A DNA stretch of 64,000 nt from Streptomyces sp. NBC_01451 (GTDB lineage: Bacteria; Actinomycetota; Actinomycetes; Streptomycetales; Streptomycetaceae), in the NCBI RefSeq assembly GCF_036227485.1, contig NZ_CP109479.1, forward strand, positions 4,464,001-4,528,000, read 5' to 3'. Below are positions 7,561-16,035 of the stretch, in pieces. Below the pieces are notes generated by a model. The model was not told the origin of the DNA. It made no database searches and was given only the letters and a program-made list of their open reading frames with translations. Positions within the stretch are counted from its first letter, which is position 1. Each line of letters begins with the position of its first letter. The position numbers and the translations under genes are program-made.

Positions 7561-8850
7561 TCAGCCCGAGGCGGGGGAGCCGGGCTCGGCGTCCACCGGG
7601 TGGACGGCGGGGCAGTAGCGCCGCCACGCGTCGAGGAACTTGTTGCGCATGTAGCCCTTGCGCTGGGTCCCGTCGACGAGACGGACGTTGCCGGGCTTGA
7701 TGACGTACGGGCTCAGCATCCTCGCCAGTTCGCGGGCATCCAGCCCGTTGCGCCCCCACTCCGCCCACGGCGCCTCGACATCCTGGCGCAGGTGGTACAG
7801 CAGCTCGTCCGTGGAGAGGCTGTCCACCTCGCGCTGGGCGGCGAAGACCCTGCGGACGTCGGCGAGAATCCGGGCTCCGCCGGGCCGCTCCTCCTCCGCC
7901 TCAACCTCCGCGGCCACCATCCGCGCACACGCCGTACGGGCCCGGCGCGGCCAGGACCCGGCAGCGAGGTCAGCGATGATGACCAAGGGTTCCCAGGTGT
8001 CGGCGGCCCGGTCCTCCACCGGCAGGACCGGTTCCACCTCCGCCGCCTCGTCCAGCAACGGCCGGGCCCATGCGGCGATGCGGTCCCGCAGCTCATGGAG
8101 ACCGGGGATGTCGCGGCGGGAGCGGAAGGGCTTGACGTGCTCCCCCTGGGCGCGACGGCGCATGCGGACCACGATCGACCGGTCCATGATCGTGTCGGGC
8201 AGGTCACCGATGCCCGCGAGCGCGGCCATGGCGAAGGTGGCGAACCGGTGCGGGGTGTGGTCGTTGCCGACGACCCGGGTGACGTACCGATTGCGCTGGT
8301 GGCCGGCGTTGAGCAGGCCGCGCATCTCCTCGTTCTTCTCCGCCTGCTTCGGCGTGCCGAAGATGGTGTCCGCCTCATCCACCAGGAGCGTGGGCGGCTC
8401 CTCGGTGATCGACCGGAAGACCGCAGCCGGGGTGGTGTTGATGGTGAGCATCGGCTCGTGGACCGTCTCGGTCAGCACGTCCAGCAGCCGTGACTTGCCG
8501 CACCGTTTCGCCGGCCCCACCACCGCCAGACGGGGCGCGTGCTGCCATGCGGGCTGCAGATGTGTCGCCGCCGCCCACAGCGTGACCGCGTCCAGCGCCT
8601 CCGGCGAGGGCAGGATCACGAACTTGGCTATCCGCGCACGCAGTTCGTCCAGCAACGCCGAGCCAGAGGTCGGCTCCGGATCCGGCGCCGCCTCCTCGGT
8701 GTGCTGATCCACCGAAGTGGCGTCAGGCGCAACGTCGTTGGCGGACGTCGGGTCTTCACTGGCGTGGTGGCCGAGTCGGCCGGGGACGGAGACGGGCGGC
8801 CACGAGGGCTTGTCGGAGTCGGAATAGGGCTCGGCTCCCGCATGTTCCAC
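7561..8850 (-). CDS. DUF3631 domain ATPase, probable replication protein of the element
   Basis: A 429-residue protein read from a GTG at 8850 with GAGGAG nine bases upstream; longer in-frame readings lack a ribosome site. After an acidic N-terminal linker comes an ATPase core: the Walker A-like GPAKRCGKSRLLD, a TINTTPAAVFRSI segment, and Walker B PTLLVDEADTIF. An arginine-finger-like TIMDRSIVVRMRRR follows. The C-terminal part matches DUF3631 (WEPLVIIADLAAGSWP, LSTDELLYHL) with a winged-helix-like end. Proteins of this family are common on Streptomyces integrative elements and phages, where they are taken as helicase-like initiators. No primase-polymerase is visible in the window. Confidence 0.78.
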   Translation of the reverse strand: MEHAGAEPYSDSDKPSWPPVSVPGRLGHHASEDPTSANDVAPDATSVDQHTEEAAPDPEPTSGSALLDELRARIAKFVILPSPEALDAVTLWAAATHLQPAWQHAPRLAVVGPAKRCGKSRLLDVLTETVHEPMLTINTTPAAVFRSITEEPPTLLVDEADTIFGTPKQAEKNEEMRGLLNAGHQRNRYVTRVVGNDHTPHRFATFAMAALAGIGDLPDTIMDRSIVVRMRRRAQGEHVKPFRSRRDIPGLHELRDRIAAWARPLLDEAAEVEPVLPVEDRAADTWEPLVIIADLAAGSWPRRARTACARMVAAEVEAEEERPGGARILADVRRVFAAQREVDSLSTDELLYHLRQDVEAPWAEWGRNGLDARELARMLSPYVIKPGNVRLVDGTQRKGYMRNKFLDAWRRYCPAVHPVDAEPGSPASG

Positions 8851-8932
8851 GGGGCAGCTCCTCGTCTGGCGGTGGCGGGCTTGTGCACCCTTGCCGCCGG
8901 GTTGGTTCTTCCAGGGCCGGTCGGGGTTGCTG

Positions 8933-8962
8933 GGGTCTCCGGCGTTGCATCGCCGGAGACCC
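8933..8962. terminator. 12-bp stem hairpin between Xis-like and DUF3631 genes
   Basis: GGGTCTCCGGCG and CGCCGGAGACCC are perfect complements around TTGCAT. C5T4 follows on the + strand. It lies in the 233-bp space upstream of the leftward DUF3631 gene, so it may separate that gene from the Xis-like gene or act in the mRNA leader. No gene is seen in the rest of the gap. Confidence 0.4.
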
Positions 8963-9083
8963 GCCCCCTTTTCGCGGGCACCAGGCCATCGCGAGGGAAC
9001 ACGGACGGTACGTCCACACCCGGCAACAGTCCAGCGCTTCTGTGTCAGCTCAGCGCAGAAGGGTTTGCTACTCTGCCGCCCCA

Positions 9084-9323
9084 TCACGCCGCCAGGCCCA
9101 GCAGATCGTGCAGATCCGCGGTCACGACCCGGTAGGCGTTGCCGAGCTTCAGCACCTTGCACGGGTACTCGCCCCGCTTAGCCAGCTCGTACCCCTTGCT
9201 CCGCCCGAGCCCCAGAGCACGGTTGCCTGTTTCCAGGTCAACCGACACAGGGAGGGCAAGCAGCTCTTCCCGACTCATCCCTTTCGCGCCCGTCATCCGC
9301 CCGGCCGTCGCGTCTTCGCGCAT
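9084..9323 (-). CDS. excisionase-like small helix-turn-helix protein
   Basis: A 79-residue basic protein with a MerR/excisionase-type winged helix: VDLETGNRALGLGRSKGYELAKRGEYPCKVLKLGNAYRVV. The GRSKGYELAKRGEYP stretch is the recognition helix with its turn, and the final VVTADLHDLLGL closes the domain. Excisionases bend DNA at the attachment site and bias the integrase toward excision. It sits in the same module as the integrase and is divergent from the XRE gene. AAAGGGG upstream of the chosen ATG gives a ribosome site; starting at an internal Met would remove 9 residues. Confidence 0.72.
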   Translation of the reverse strand: MREDATAGRMTGAKGMSREELLALPVSVDLETGNRALGLGRSKGYELAKRGEYPCKVLKLGNAYRVVTADLHDLLGLAA

Positions 9324-9356
9324 ACAGCGCGCCCCTTTCGGTACAGCCCTCGGCGA

Positions 9357-9371
9357 ACGTGACCGTCACGT
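9357..9371. promoter_or_regulatory. perfect palindrome ACGTGAC-C-GTCACGT, operator candidate
   Basis: A 7+1+7 perfect dyad lies in the 96-bp space between the divergent Xis-like and XRE genes. This is the place expected for an operator of the XRE protein controlling both directions. The regulatory role is inferred. Confidence 0.5.
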
Positions 9372-9419
9372 CCGGCTCCAGGCGTCTACCTACCAGGATG
9401 GCCAAGCTAATGTGCCTCC

Positions 9420-10100
9420 ATGACACAACGCAGTGTGGATGCTGATGAGGACGACATCCCGGAGTGGGCGGACCGAGTCCAGGCCAACGTCGCCGGCGAA
9501 GTCCGGCGGAGAAGAAAGGAGATGGGGTGGAGCGCACAGGACTTGGCGGACCAGTGCGAGCAGCTCGGGCGTCCCATCCCTCGCAACGTCATCGCCAACA
9601 TGGAGTCCGGCCGCCGGGCCAGCCTTCCTCTGGTGGACGTCATGGTCCTGGCCGCCGCCCTGGAGACGTACCCGGTCTGCCTGATCTTCCCGGTCGGCTA
9701 CGTCGACCGGACCCAGGAACTCCCCTTCCAGAGCCTCGTGCCCACCTGGGACGCCCTGCGGCGCTTCACCGGCGACGAGGACATGCCCCTGTACGACGCG
9801 GGGCTGGTCCCCGACTTCGAAGCGCACGCCAGCCTCGTACGCACCGCACTGGCCGCCCTCGAAGAGGAAGAACGGGCGCGGTTCGCAGTCAAGACGGCGA
9901 CCAACCGCGCCCAGCAGGAAGAAGCCGAGCGCAGGCGGACCAAGTACGCCGACGAGGCCGTCTCCGCCAAGTACAACCTCCGCCACCTCCGCCGCGACAT
10001 CCGCGACGAAGGCGCCACCCCACCCCACCTGCCACCCGCCCTGGGCGACGTCGACCCACCCGAACCCAGCCCCAACACCACCCCGGAGGAACGTCTTTGA
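9420..10100 (+). CDS. XRE-family transcriptional regulator of the integration module
   Basis: A 226-residue protein with a cro/cI-type HTH at about residues 20-80: VQANVAGEVRRRRKEMGWSAQDLADQCEQLG is helices 1-2 and RNVIANMESGRRASLPLVDVMVLAAAL contains the recognition helix and the domain end. The C-terminal half is a long charged helical region (ALEEEERARFAVKTATNRAQQEEAERRR), likely a coiled coil for dimerization. It is divergent from the Xis-like gene, with a perfect palindrome between them. Its stop overlaps the TTG start of the integrase (TTGA), so integrase translation is probably coupled to that of this regulator. Confidence 0.8.
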   Translation: MTQRSVDADEDDIPEWADRVQANVAGEVRRRRKEMGWSAQDLADQCEQLGRPIPRNVIANMESGRRASLPLVDVMVLAAALETYPVCLIFPVGYVDRTQELPFQSLVPTWDALRRFTGDEDMPLYDAGLVPDFEAHASLVRTALAALEEEERARFAVKTATNRAQQEEAERRRTKYADEAVSAKYNLRHLRRDIRDEGATPPHLPPALGDVDPPEPSPNTTPEERL

Positions 10101-11638
10101 AGGGCTCCACCCACCGCCGCTGCTACTGCCGTGACCCCGAGACCGGCAAGCCGCTCGGCAAGAACTGCCCCAAACTCTCCAGCCGCAAGCACGGCTCGTA
10201 CTCGATACGCCAGGAACTCCCGCCGACCGAAGACGGCGCCCGCCGCTCCTTCAGCCGCGCCGGCTACGAGTCCCTCAAGGCCGCGCAGACGGACCTCGAC
10301 CACATCCGTTCCCTGCTGGCGCTGGCAGAGAAGGACGACCCCGACAGCCTCCGGCGCCTCGTCGACATGCTGGAGAAGGTCGCGGTCGAGAAGGCCCCGC
10401 TCCCAGCCATCGAGGAGACCCGACGCCGTCTGAGGGCGGGCCTGGCCCTCCGTGGCAACCTCACCGTCGGCGAGTGGCTGGACCAGTGGTTCGCCGCGAA
10501 GAAGCGCCGCAAGACCACGCTCAACGCCTACGCCTCCCACATCCGCGTCCACTTGAAGCCGCGCATCGGCCACGTACGCCTCGACCGGCTCAACGTCGGC
10601 CACCTGGTGGAGATGTTCGACGCGATAGCCGACGACAACGAGGTGATCTCAGCCGAGAACGAGGCCCGCCGCGAGCAGATCGCCCGTTGCAAGCCGAGCA
10701 CGCCCGGTCGCCCTGTGGGAGCGGAGCGGAAGCGGCTCGCGCCCGAACGAGCCAAACTGGCAGAGATGAAGCCGTTCCGGAAGATCACCGGCCCGGCCAC
10801 CCGTCAGGCGATCCGCCGCACCCTGCGCGCGGCCCTGAACTCCGCGATCGCCCAGCAGTTGATCACCTTCAACCCGGCGTCCCACGTCGAGTTGGAGTCC
10901 GGCAGGCGCCCGAAGCCCCTCCTGTGGACCGATGAACGCGTCCGGCGGTGGCGAGAGACCGGTCAGATCCCCGGCCCGGTCATGGTGTGGACGCCCCAGC
11001 AGTTCGGCGCCTTCCTCGACGCAGCCGAGGGCGACCGGCTTTACGCGATACTCCACCTCATGGGCACCCGTGGCCTCCGGCGCGGCGAGGCGGTCGGCCA
11101 GGACTGGCACGAGATCGACCTCGACGTCGGCCTCATCACTCCCGCCAAGGAGATCGTGGTGGACGGCTGGGACATCTACGAGTCGGAGCCGAAGACGGAC
11201 GGCAGCGCGAACACGATCGCGCTCGACAGCACGACCATCTCCGAACTGCGCGACCACAAGGCCCGCCAGGAGAAGGAGCGCGTGCAGTGGGGCGACGCCT
11301 GGCAGGACACGGGCAAGGTCTTCACCAAGGAGGACGGCTCCTGGCTGCACCCGGGAACCGTCTCCGAGACCTTCCGCCGCATCCTCGCCACGACCGACCT
11401 ACCGCCCATCACCCTGCGGGACCTACGCCACGTCACCGCGACGCTCACGCACGGAGGTGGCGGCGACATCCACACGGTGAAAGAGACGCTGCGGCACTCC
11501 ACCATCACGCTGACCTCGGACACGTACACGAGCCTGCTGCCGGAGCTGGACCGCGAGATCGCGGAGAAGGCGGCAAAGCTGATCCCCAGGTCTCGTCCGG
11601 CAACTACTGATTCAACCGGCTCGACCACCGCGGGGTGA
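10097..11638 (+). CDS. int: tyrosine recombinase/site-specific integrase
   Basis: A 513-residue integrase starting at a TTG that shares TTGA with the previous stop; an AGGA lies four bases before it. The N-terminus has a Cys-rich head (RRCYCRDPETGKPLGKNCPKL) typical of actinomycete element integrases, then an arm-type domain, the SAM-like core-binding domain (TVGEWLDQWFAAKKRRKTTLNAY) and the catalytic domain. Catalytic residues visible are Arg in MGTRGLRRGEAVG, the RDLRHVTATL box (the usual first His of HxxR is Arg), His in LRHSTITLTSDTY and the Tyr nucleophile in TYTSL. It would integrate and, with the Xis-like protein, excise the element. The 514-aa class fits AICE and phage integrases. Confidence 0.9.
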   Translation: MKGSTHRRCYCRDPETGKPLGKNCPKLSSRKHGSYSIRQELPPTEDGARRSFSRAGYESLKAAQTDLDHIRSLLALAEKDDPDSLRRLVDMLEKVAVEKAPLPAIEETRRRLRAGLALRGNLTVGEWLDQWFAAKKRRKTTLNAYASHIRVHLKPRIGHVRLDRLNVGHLVEMFDAIADDNEVISAENEARREQIARCKPSTPGRPVGAERKRLAPERAKLAEMKPFRKITGPATRQAIRRTLRAALNSAIAQQLITFNPASHVELESGRRPKPLLWTDERVRRWRETGQIPGPVMVWTPQQFGAFLDAAEGDRLYAILHLMGTRGLRRGEAVGQDWHEIDLDVGLITPAKEIVVDGWDIYESEPKTDGSANTIALDSTTISELRDHKARQEKERVQWGDAWQDTGKVFTKEDGSWLHPGTVSETFRRILATTDLPPITLRDLRHVTATLTHGGGGDIHTVKETLRHSTITLTSDTYTSLLPELDREIAEKAAKLIPRSRPATTDSTGSTTAG

Positions 11639-11779
11639 AGGGGCGTTGGTCGCAGTTGTTGCGGAAGCACGGCAAGAGTCCAGTAGTTGACCCATTCGGC
11701 CCGCTACGGCGCACGGTCTCGGTTCGGGAAGTGCGGACCATACTCGGGCGACGTTGCAGCGATCTGTGGCGCCTGGACG

Positions 11780-13960
11780 TCAGGGGACGGCGGGAGTCGT
11801 GAATGTGGTGAGGAGCGCCCGGGCGCGGCTTCGGAAGGCTTCGTCCTCGCGGATGATGCGGTCTACTACTCCCGAGCGGATGACCCGGGCGTCGCCGTCG
11901 GCGAGGGTGGTCAGCCGATACAGGTGGTCGGCGGTCAGAGCTCGGACACCGAGGGCTTCCAGGGCGTCGCAGGCCCCCGAAGGATCGGCTTCCTGTTCGG
12001 CTGAACGCAGGACGGCCGCGGCGAGTGTGGTGCGGTCGAGTGAGTCGGGTTCCGCCACGCTGGTGAGGGCCAGCACCGCGGCCGGTGTCTGGGTCGGGTG
12101 GTCGAGAAGGGCTTCCAGGCGAGAGGTGAGCGGCCGCCCCGCCGCCCCGAGGAGTGCCGTCGTTCGGGCGGCCCGTATGAGGGACCACTGGGACCAGGAG
12201 TTGTGTGCGGCGCGGGCGAAGACCGAGTCCAGGGCAGCGACCGCTGTGGCGGCGTCCCCCGTGATGCGCCACAGCGCTTCGGCGAGGGCCACGTCCGCGT
12301 CCAGCGCGGGCGTGGTGGTGTCGCCGTCCGGGCCGCCGAGCGCCTCGTGCAGGGCGGACGCCAGGGCTGCCGCCCGGGGGCCGAGCGTGCCGGCCGTCGC
12401 CGCGGCTTCCGTGAGCCGACGGCCACCGTGGCGAAACTCCCGATCGAGGCAGTCCGCCAGGAGCGTGTGCTCGCCGACGAGTTCGTACAGGGCCTTCGCC
12501 GCGGGGAGTGATCCGTTTTCCGCCTCGGTCCGCAACGACGTGACCACCTGGGTACGTTCGCCGGGAGTTCCGTCGGAGGCGATGGCGACGATGGCCCGGG
12601 CTGCCTGGACCGGGAAGTGCGGGAGCACCATGTGCAGTTCGGCCAGCGCCGCCCCGGCCCGGGCGCCCCAACCTGCCAGAAGGCTCGTCAGCTGCCCTGG
12701 TTCGTTGCCGCTCAGGGCCTCGGGCTGGGAGAGGCGGTGCCTGAGCGCGTCGAGGAGCTCACCGTCGTACGGGAAAACGCTGTCCGTCGGCCTCCGGAAC
12801 CCGGCAGCCGCATCGAGCGCCCGCGGGCGTCGCCCGAGCCCGGCGGACAGCAGCGGTGCGGCCTGAGCGGGCGCGACCAGCACGAGCGCGGCCAGCGCCC
12901 GGTCCGCATGGTCGTCGTCCTGCTCCGGGTTCCGGCCGGCGAGCGGAACCAGTACCTCTGCGGCCGATGCGGCGGCGGTGCCCAGACGGCCCAGGAGGGA
13001 TGACACGGCGACCACGGCGTTCTCGTCGACAGCCGCCGCGCGCAGACCTGCCAGCAGCCGCTGCGGTGCGCTGCGAGAGAGCATGCAGGCACGGTCGGCC
13101 GCCCACAGAGCCTCGGCCCGCACATCGGCCCGGCCATCGCGCAGGGTGGCGTCGAGGAGCGCGAACGCCGCCTCCCTGTCAGCGTCCCGGCCTCGGCTCA
13201 ACAGCTTCTCCACTACGGCTGCCAGAGGTTCGTTGCGTTCGAAAGCGAGGTCGGACCCAAGTGCGTCGGCGGGCAGAAGGGACAGCATGGTCGTGTGGTG
13301 GGACTCGGTCCAGGACCCATCCGCGTCGAGGCAGGCGAAGACGGCAGCCATGCGTAGCTCGGCAGGCTGGGACGGGTCCAGGACAGTGGCGGCTCCCGCC
13401 GCGCCGGCCGACGGGTCGAGCCGGGAAATCCCTGCCAACACCTCCGCGCGCACCGAGGGCTCCGGCTCCTCGTTCCAACGCGTACGGAGGGCGGGAAGCA
13501 CGCGTGCGGTCGCGCGGGTGTGGGACGCCGCCCAGGCTGCGGTCCGGCGGGTCTCCCGCTCGGTGGCAGCCAACAGAGGCAGGATCAGCGGGAGTTGCGC
13601 AACCACGGCCGCCCGGACCGTGCCCGGTACCACGCCGTGCTCGTCATCGCTCTCGGCCATTCCCCCGAGCAGCATCAGCACATCTGCCGTCCGGTGGCCG
13701 ACCGCGGCGATCCTGGCCAGGAACGGAACCGCCTCCGCGCTGGCGGCGTAGACGGTCCCCTGGTGCAGCACGCATCCGTACAACTCCGACAACGCTTCGT
13801 CCCCCGCACCCTCGTCGGTGCCGGCCAGGGCCCTCAGGAGATCGGGGAGATCTTCCGCGCTGCCGTAGGCGTGAGAGAAGGATGACCAGGGATGGTCGTC
13901 CAGGCCGTCGAGCGGGTGTACGAGTTCCATGCCGGGAATCGTGCCATCCAGGTCCGACAT
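11780..13960 (-). CDS. large HEAT-repeat protein
   Basis: A 726-residue soluble protein built almost wholly of degenerate ~40-residue helical pairs, for example DREAAFALLDATLRDGRADVRAEALWAADRA and NAVVAVSSLLGRLGTAAASAAEVLVPLA. The N-terminal block (SELYGCVLHQGTVYAASAEAVPFLARIA) is shared by a family of Streptomyces HEAT proteins, some of which are thought to neutralise toxins. No enzymatic motif is visible. The gene is convergent with the integrase and lies between it and tRNA-Lys, so it may be element cargo or flanking chromosome. The start is uncertain; Met11 (13930) is an alternative. The 141 bp between it and the integrase hold nothing recognisable. Confidence 0.7.
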   Translation of the reverse strand: MSDLDGTIPGMELVHPLDGLDDHPWSSFSHAYGSAEDLPDLLRALAGTDEGAGDEALSELYGCVLHQGTVYAASAEAVPFLARIAAVGHRTADVLMLLGGMAESDDEHGVVPGTVRAAVVAQLPLILPLLAATERETRRTAAWAASHTRATARVLPALRTRWNEEPEPSVRAEVLAGISRLDPSAGAAGAATVLDPSQPAELRMAAVFACLDADGSWTESHHTTMLSLLPADALGSDLAFERNEPLAAVVEKLLSRGRDADREAAFALLDATLRDGRADVRAEALWAADRACMLSRSAPQRLLAGLRAAAVDENAVVAVSSLLGRLGTAAASAAEVLVPLAGRNPEQDDDHADRALAALVLVAPAQAAPLLSAGLGRRPRALDAAAGFRRPTDSVFPYDGELLDALRHRLSQPEALSGNEPGQLTSLLAGWGARAGAALAELHMVLPHFPVQAARAIVAIASDGTPGERTQVVTSLRTEAENGSLPAAKALYELVGEHTLLADCLDREFRHGGRRLTEAAATAGTLGPRAAALASALHEALGGPDGDTTTPALDADVALAEALWRITGDAATAVAALDSVFARAAHNSWSQWSLIRAARTTALLGAAGRPLTSRLEALLDHPTQTPAAVLALTSVAEPDSLDRTTLAAAVLRSAEQEADPSGACDALEALGVRALTADHLYRLTTLADGDARVIRSGVVDRIIREDEAFRSRARALLTTFTTPAVP

Positions 13961-14196
13961 CGGGTCCAGCCGGTCGCTTCAAGCGCTCAACATCCAATTT
14001 CAGCAGGTTTGACGCGGGCAGGACCGACGGCTTCGACCCACATGCCTGTTGCCACTGCCGTTCGGTAGGGGCTCAGTCGTAGCCGACCCACAGGCCACGG
14101 GCACATCCGCTCACGCATCGCTCACGCACGGACCCGAAAACGCCGCAGCGCCCGACCCGACCGAAGCCGACCCGAGCGCTGCTGTGCAGGCCAGAA

Positions 14197-14207
14197 GGGG
14201 TTTCCCC
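14197..14207 (-). terminator. short hairpin downstream of tRNA-Lys
   Basis: On the minus strand GGGG-AAA-CCCC followed by TTCT lies 14 bases past the tRNA 3' end, a plausible tRNA terminator. The rest of 13961-14196 shows no gene. Confidence 0.4.
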
Positions 14208-14220
14208 TCCCCCGCATCCG

Positions 14221-14293
14221 TAGACCCTGTGGGACTCGAACCCACAACCAATGGATTAAAAGTCCACTGCTCTGCCAATTGAGCTAAGGGTCC
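14221..14293 (-). tRNA. tRNA-Lys(UUU)
   Basis: A full cloverleaf is visible on the minus strand: acceptor GGACCCT/AGGGTCT, D-stem GCTC/GAGC, anticodon stem GTGGA/TCCAT with loop CTTTTAA (anticodon TTT), and T-arm GTGGG-TTCGAGT-CCCAC. The discriminator is A and CCA is not encoded. Its 3' end faces the integrase-bearing element to the left, making it the likeliest attachment site, although the matching second repeat is not in the window. Confidence 0.93.
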
Positions 14294-14413
14294 CCGCGAT
14301 GTTGCTCCCCCGAGCATAGCCGGACCCGGCCACGACTCCGATCGGGTATCGGAGACACGGCCGGGTCACTCCACGAACAGGACGGTGGGCACTGGAGGAA
14401 ATGGGCCTCCTCG

Positions 14414-15949
14414 CTATGGATCGACCGGTTCGGGTGCCCCCTTGCGGGCCGCCTCCCGGGCCAGGGTCCGCTCGTGCTCGGGGTTGAGGAACCAGTGCCG
14501 CGCCGAAGCGACCCACCACAGCGCCGCGAACCCCAGCACCGCCAGGACGGCGATCGGGGCGTAGTTGAAGGTCTCCCAGGTGACCGGTGCGACCTGGGGC
14601 AGCATGAAGAGGACCGTGATCACGGCGACCCAGATCACAGACACGACCCCGATGGCCCGCGACCACCGGCCCAGGTGCCACGGCCCCCGTTCGAACGCCT
14701 CGCCCTTGCGCAGCCGCAGCAGCGTCGGGATGACGTAGGCGATGTAGAGGCCGATGACCGCGATCGACGTCACGGCCGCGTACGCCGTCACGTTGATCAG
14801 GTAGGGCAGGCCCAGGATCAGTGCTCCGAACGCCGCCAGCCAGACCGCGGCGACGGGGGTACGGGTGCGTGGGCTGACCGTGTGCCAGAGGTGGGAGTAG
14901 GGGAGGGCGCCGTCGCGGGAGAAGGCGTAGATCATGCGGGAGTTGGCCGTGACCGATGCCATGCCGCAGAACAACTGGGCGCCGATGACGATGAGCAGGA
15001 GCAGCTTGCCGGCGGTCGCGCCCACCGCGTCGAGCAGGATCTGGGCGGGCGGTACGCCGGTCGGGGACCCCAGGGCACCCTCGTACGACTGGATGGCGAA
15101 GGTGAAGCCCAGGAGCAGGACGAAGCCCGCTATCCACGAGGTCCAGATGGACTGGACGATGCCCTTCGGGCCCGCCGTGGAGGCGTCGTGGGTCTCCTCG
15201 GTCATGTGGGCGGAGGCGTCGTACCCGGTGAAGGTGTACTGCGCCATCAGCAGGCCGAGGGCGACGACGTACACGCTGCTCCCCCAGCCCGTGTTGTTCA
15301 CGAACTCCGTGAACACGAAGGACGCCGACTGGTGCTTGTCCGGTACGAACGTCAGCGCGCCGACGATGACGGCCACACCCACCACGTGCCACCACACGCT
15401 GACGCTGTTCAGCAGGCCCACGATGCGTACGCCGAAGGTGTTGAGGAGTCCGTGCAGGACGAGGATGCCCGCGAAGAGCAGGATCGTGCTGCCCGGGGTG
15501 ACCTCGAAGTCGAACTGGAGGTTCAGGTAGGCGCCCAGGAAGGAGGCCGCTCCGAAGTCGATGCCGGCGGTCACCGCGACCTGCCCGAGCACGTTGAACC
15601 ATCCCGTGAACCAGGCCCAGGCGGCGGCCGTACGCGGGGGAGCGAGCCGGTGCGCCCAGAAGTAGAGGCCTGCGGAGGTCGGGTAGGCCGAACAGATCTC
15701 GGCCATCGACAGCCCGACGAAGAGGGTCATGAGCCCCACGGCGACCCAGCCCCACGTGATCACGGCCGGGCCGCCGGTGTTCATGCCGAACAGGTAGAGG
15801 GTCAGGCAGCCCGACAGGACCGAGATGATCGTGAAGGACACCGCGTAGTTGGAGAACGCCGACATACGGCGGGCGAGGACCTGCGTGTAACCGAGCTGGG
15901 CAAGTCGTTCCTCGTCCGACAGCCCACTCACTCTGACGTCATCTGTCAT
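14414..15949 (-). CDS. APC-family amino-acid permease
   Basis: A 511-residue membrane protein with about twelve hydrophobic segments and soluble ends. The first helix region reads NYAVSFTIISVLSGCLTLYLFG, with a GGPAVITWGW stretch typical of the amino-acid/GABA permease branch (BAT1-like) of the APC superfamily. Other conserved marks are EICSAYPTSAGLYFWAHRLAPP and GYDASAHMTEETHDAS in the middle, and ANSRMIYAFSRDGALP before the later helices. It would import an amino acid, GABA or a polyamine by proton symport. The gene stands alone between tRNA-Lys and the LamG gene. The substrate cannot be told from sequence. Confidence 0.85.
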   Translation of the reverse strand: MTDDVRVSGLSDEERLAQLGYTQVLARRMSAFSNYAVSFTIISVLSGCLTLYLFGMNTGGPAVITWGWVAVGLMTLFVGLSMAEICSAYPTSAGLYFWAHRLAPPRTAAAWAWFTGWFNVLGQVAVTAGIDFGAASFLGAYLNLQFDFEVTPGSTILLFAGILVLHGLLNTFGVRIVGLLNSVSVWWHVVGVAVIVGALTFVPDKHQSASFVFTEFVNNTGWGSSVYVVALGLLMAQYTFTGYDASAHMTEETHDASTAGPKGIVQSIWTSWIAGFVLLLGFTFAIQSYEGALGSPTGVPPAQILLDAVGATAGKLLLLIVIGAQLFCGMASVTANSRMIYAFSRDGALPYSHLWHTVSPRTRTPVAAVWLAAFGALILGLPYLINVTAYAAVTSIAVIGLYIAYVIPTLLRLRKGEAFERGPWHLGRWSRAIGVVSVIWVAVITVLFMLPQVAPVTWETFNYAPIAVLAVLGFAALWWVASARHWFLNPEHERTLAREAARKGAPEPVDP

Positions 15950-16035
15950 GCCCCCAGCAATGCCCTCGCTGGGGGTATGACATGCGTCACAGGCGAACCA
16001 ATTTGGCCGAAAACATATCTGTCCTGGCCACGCGG

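Noticed and set aside
11639..11779. attachment site directly behind the left integrase
   Set aside because: No repeat of this stretch is visible elsewhere in the window, and no tRNA part is present; tRNA-Lys is the better, though unproven, candidate.
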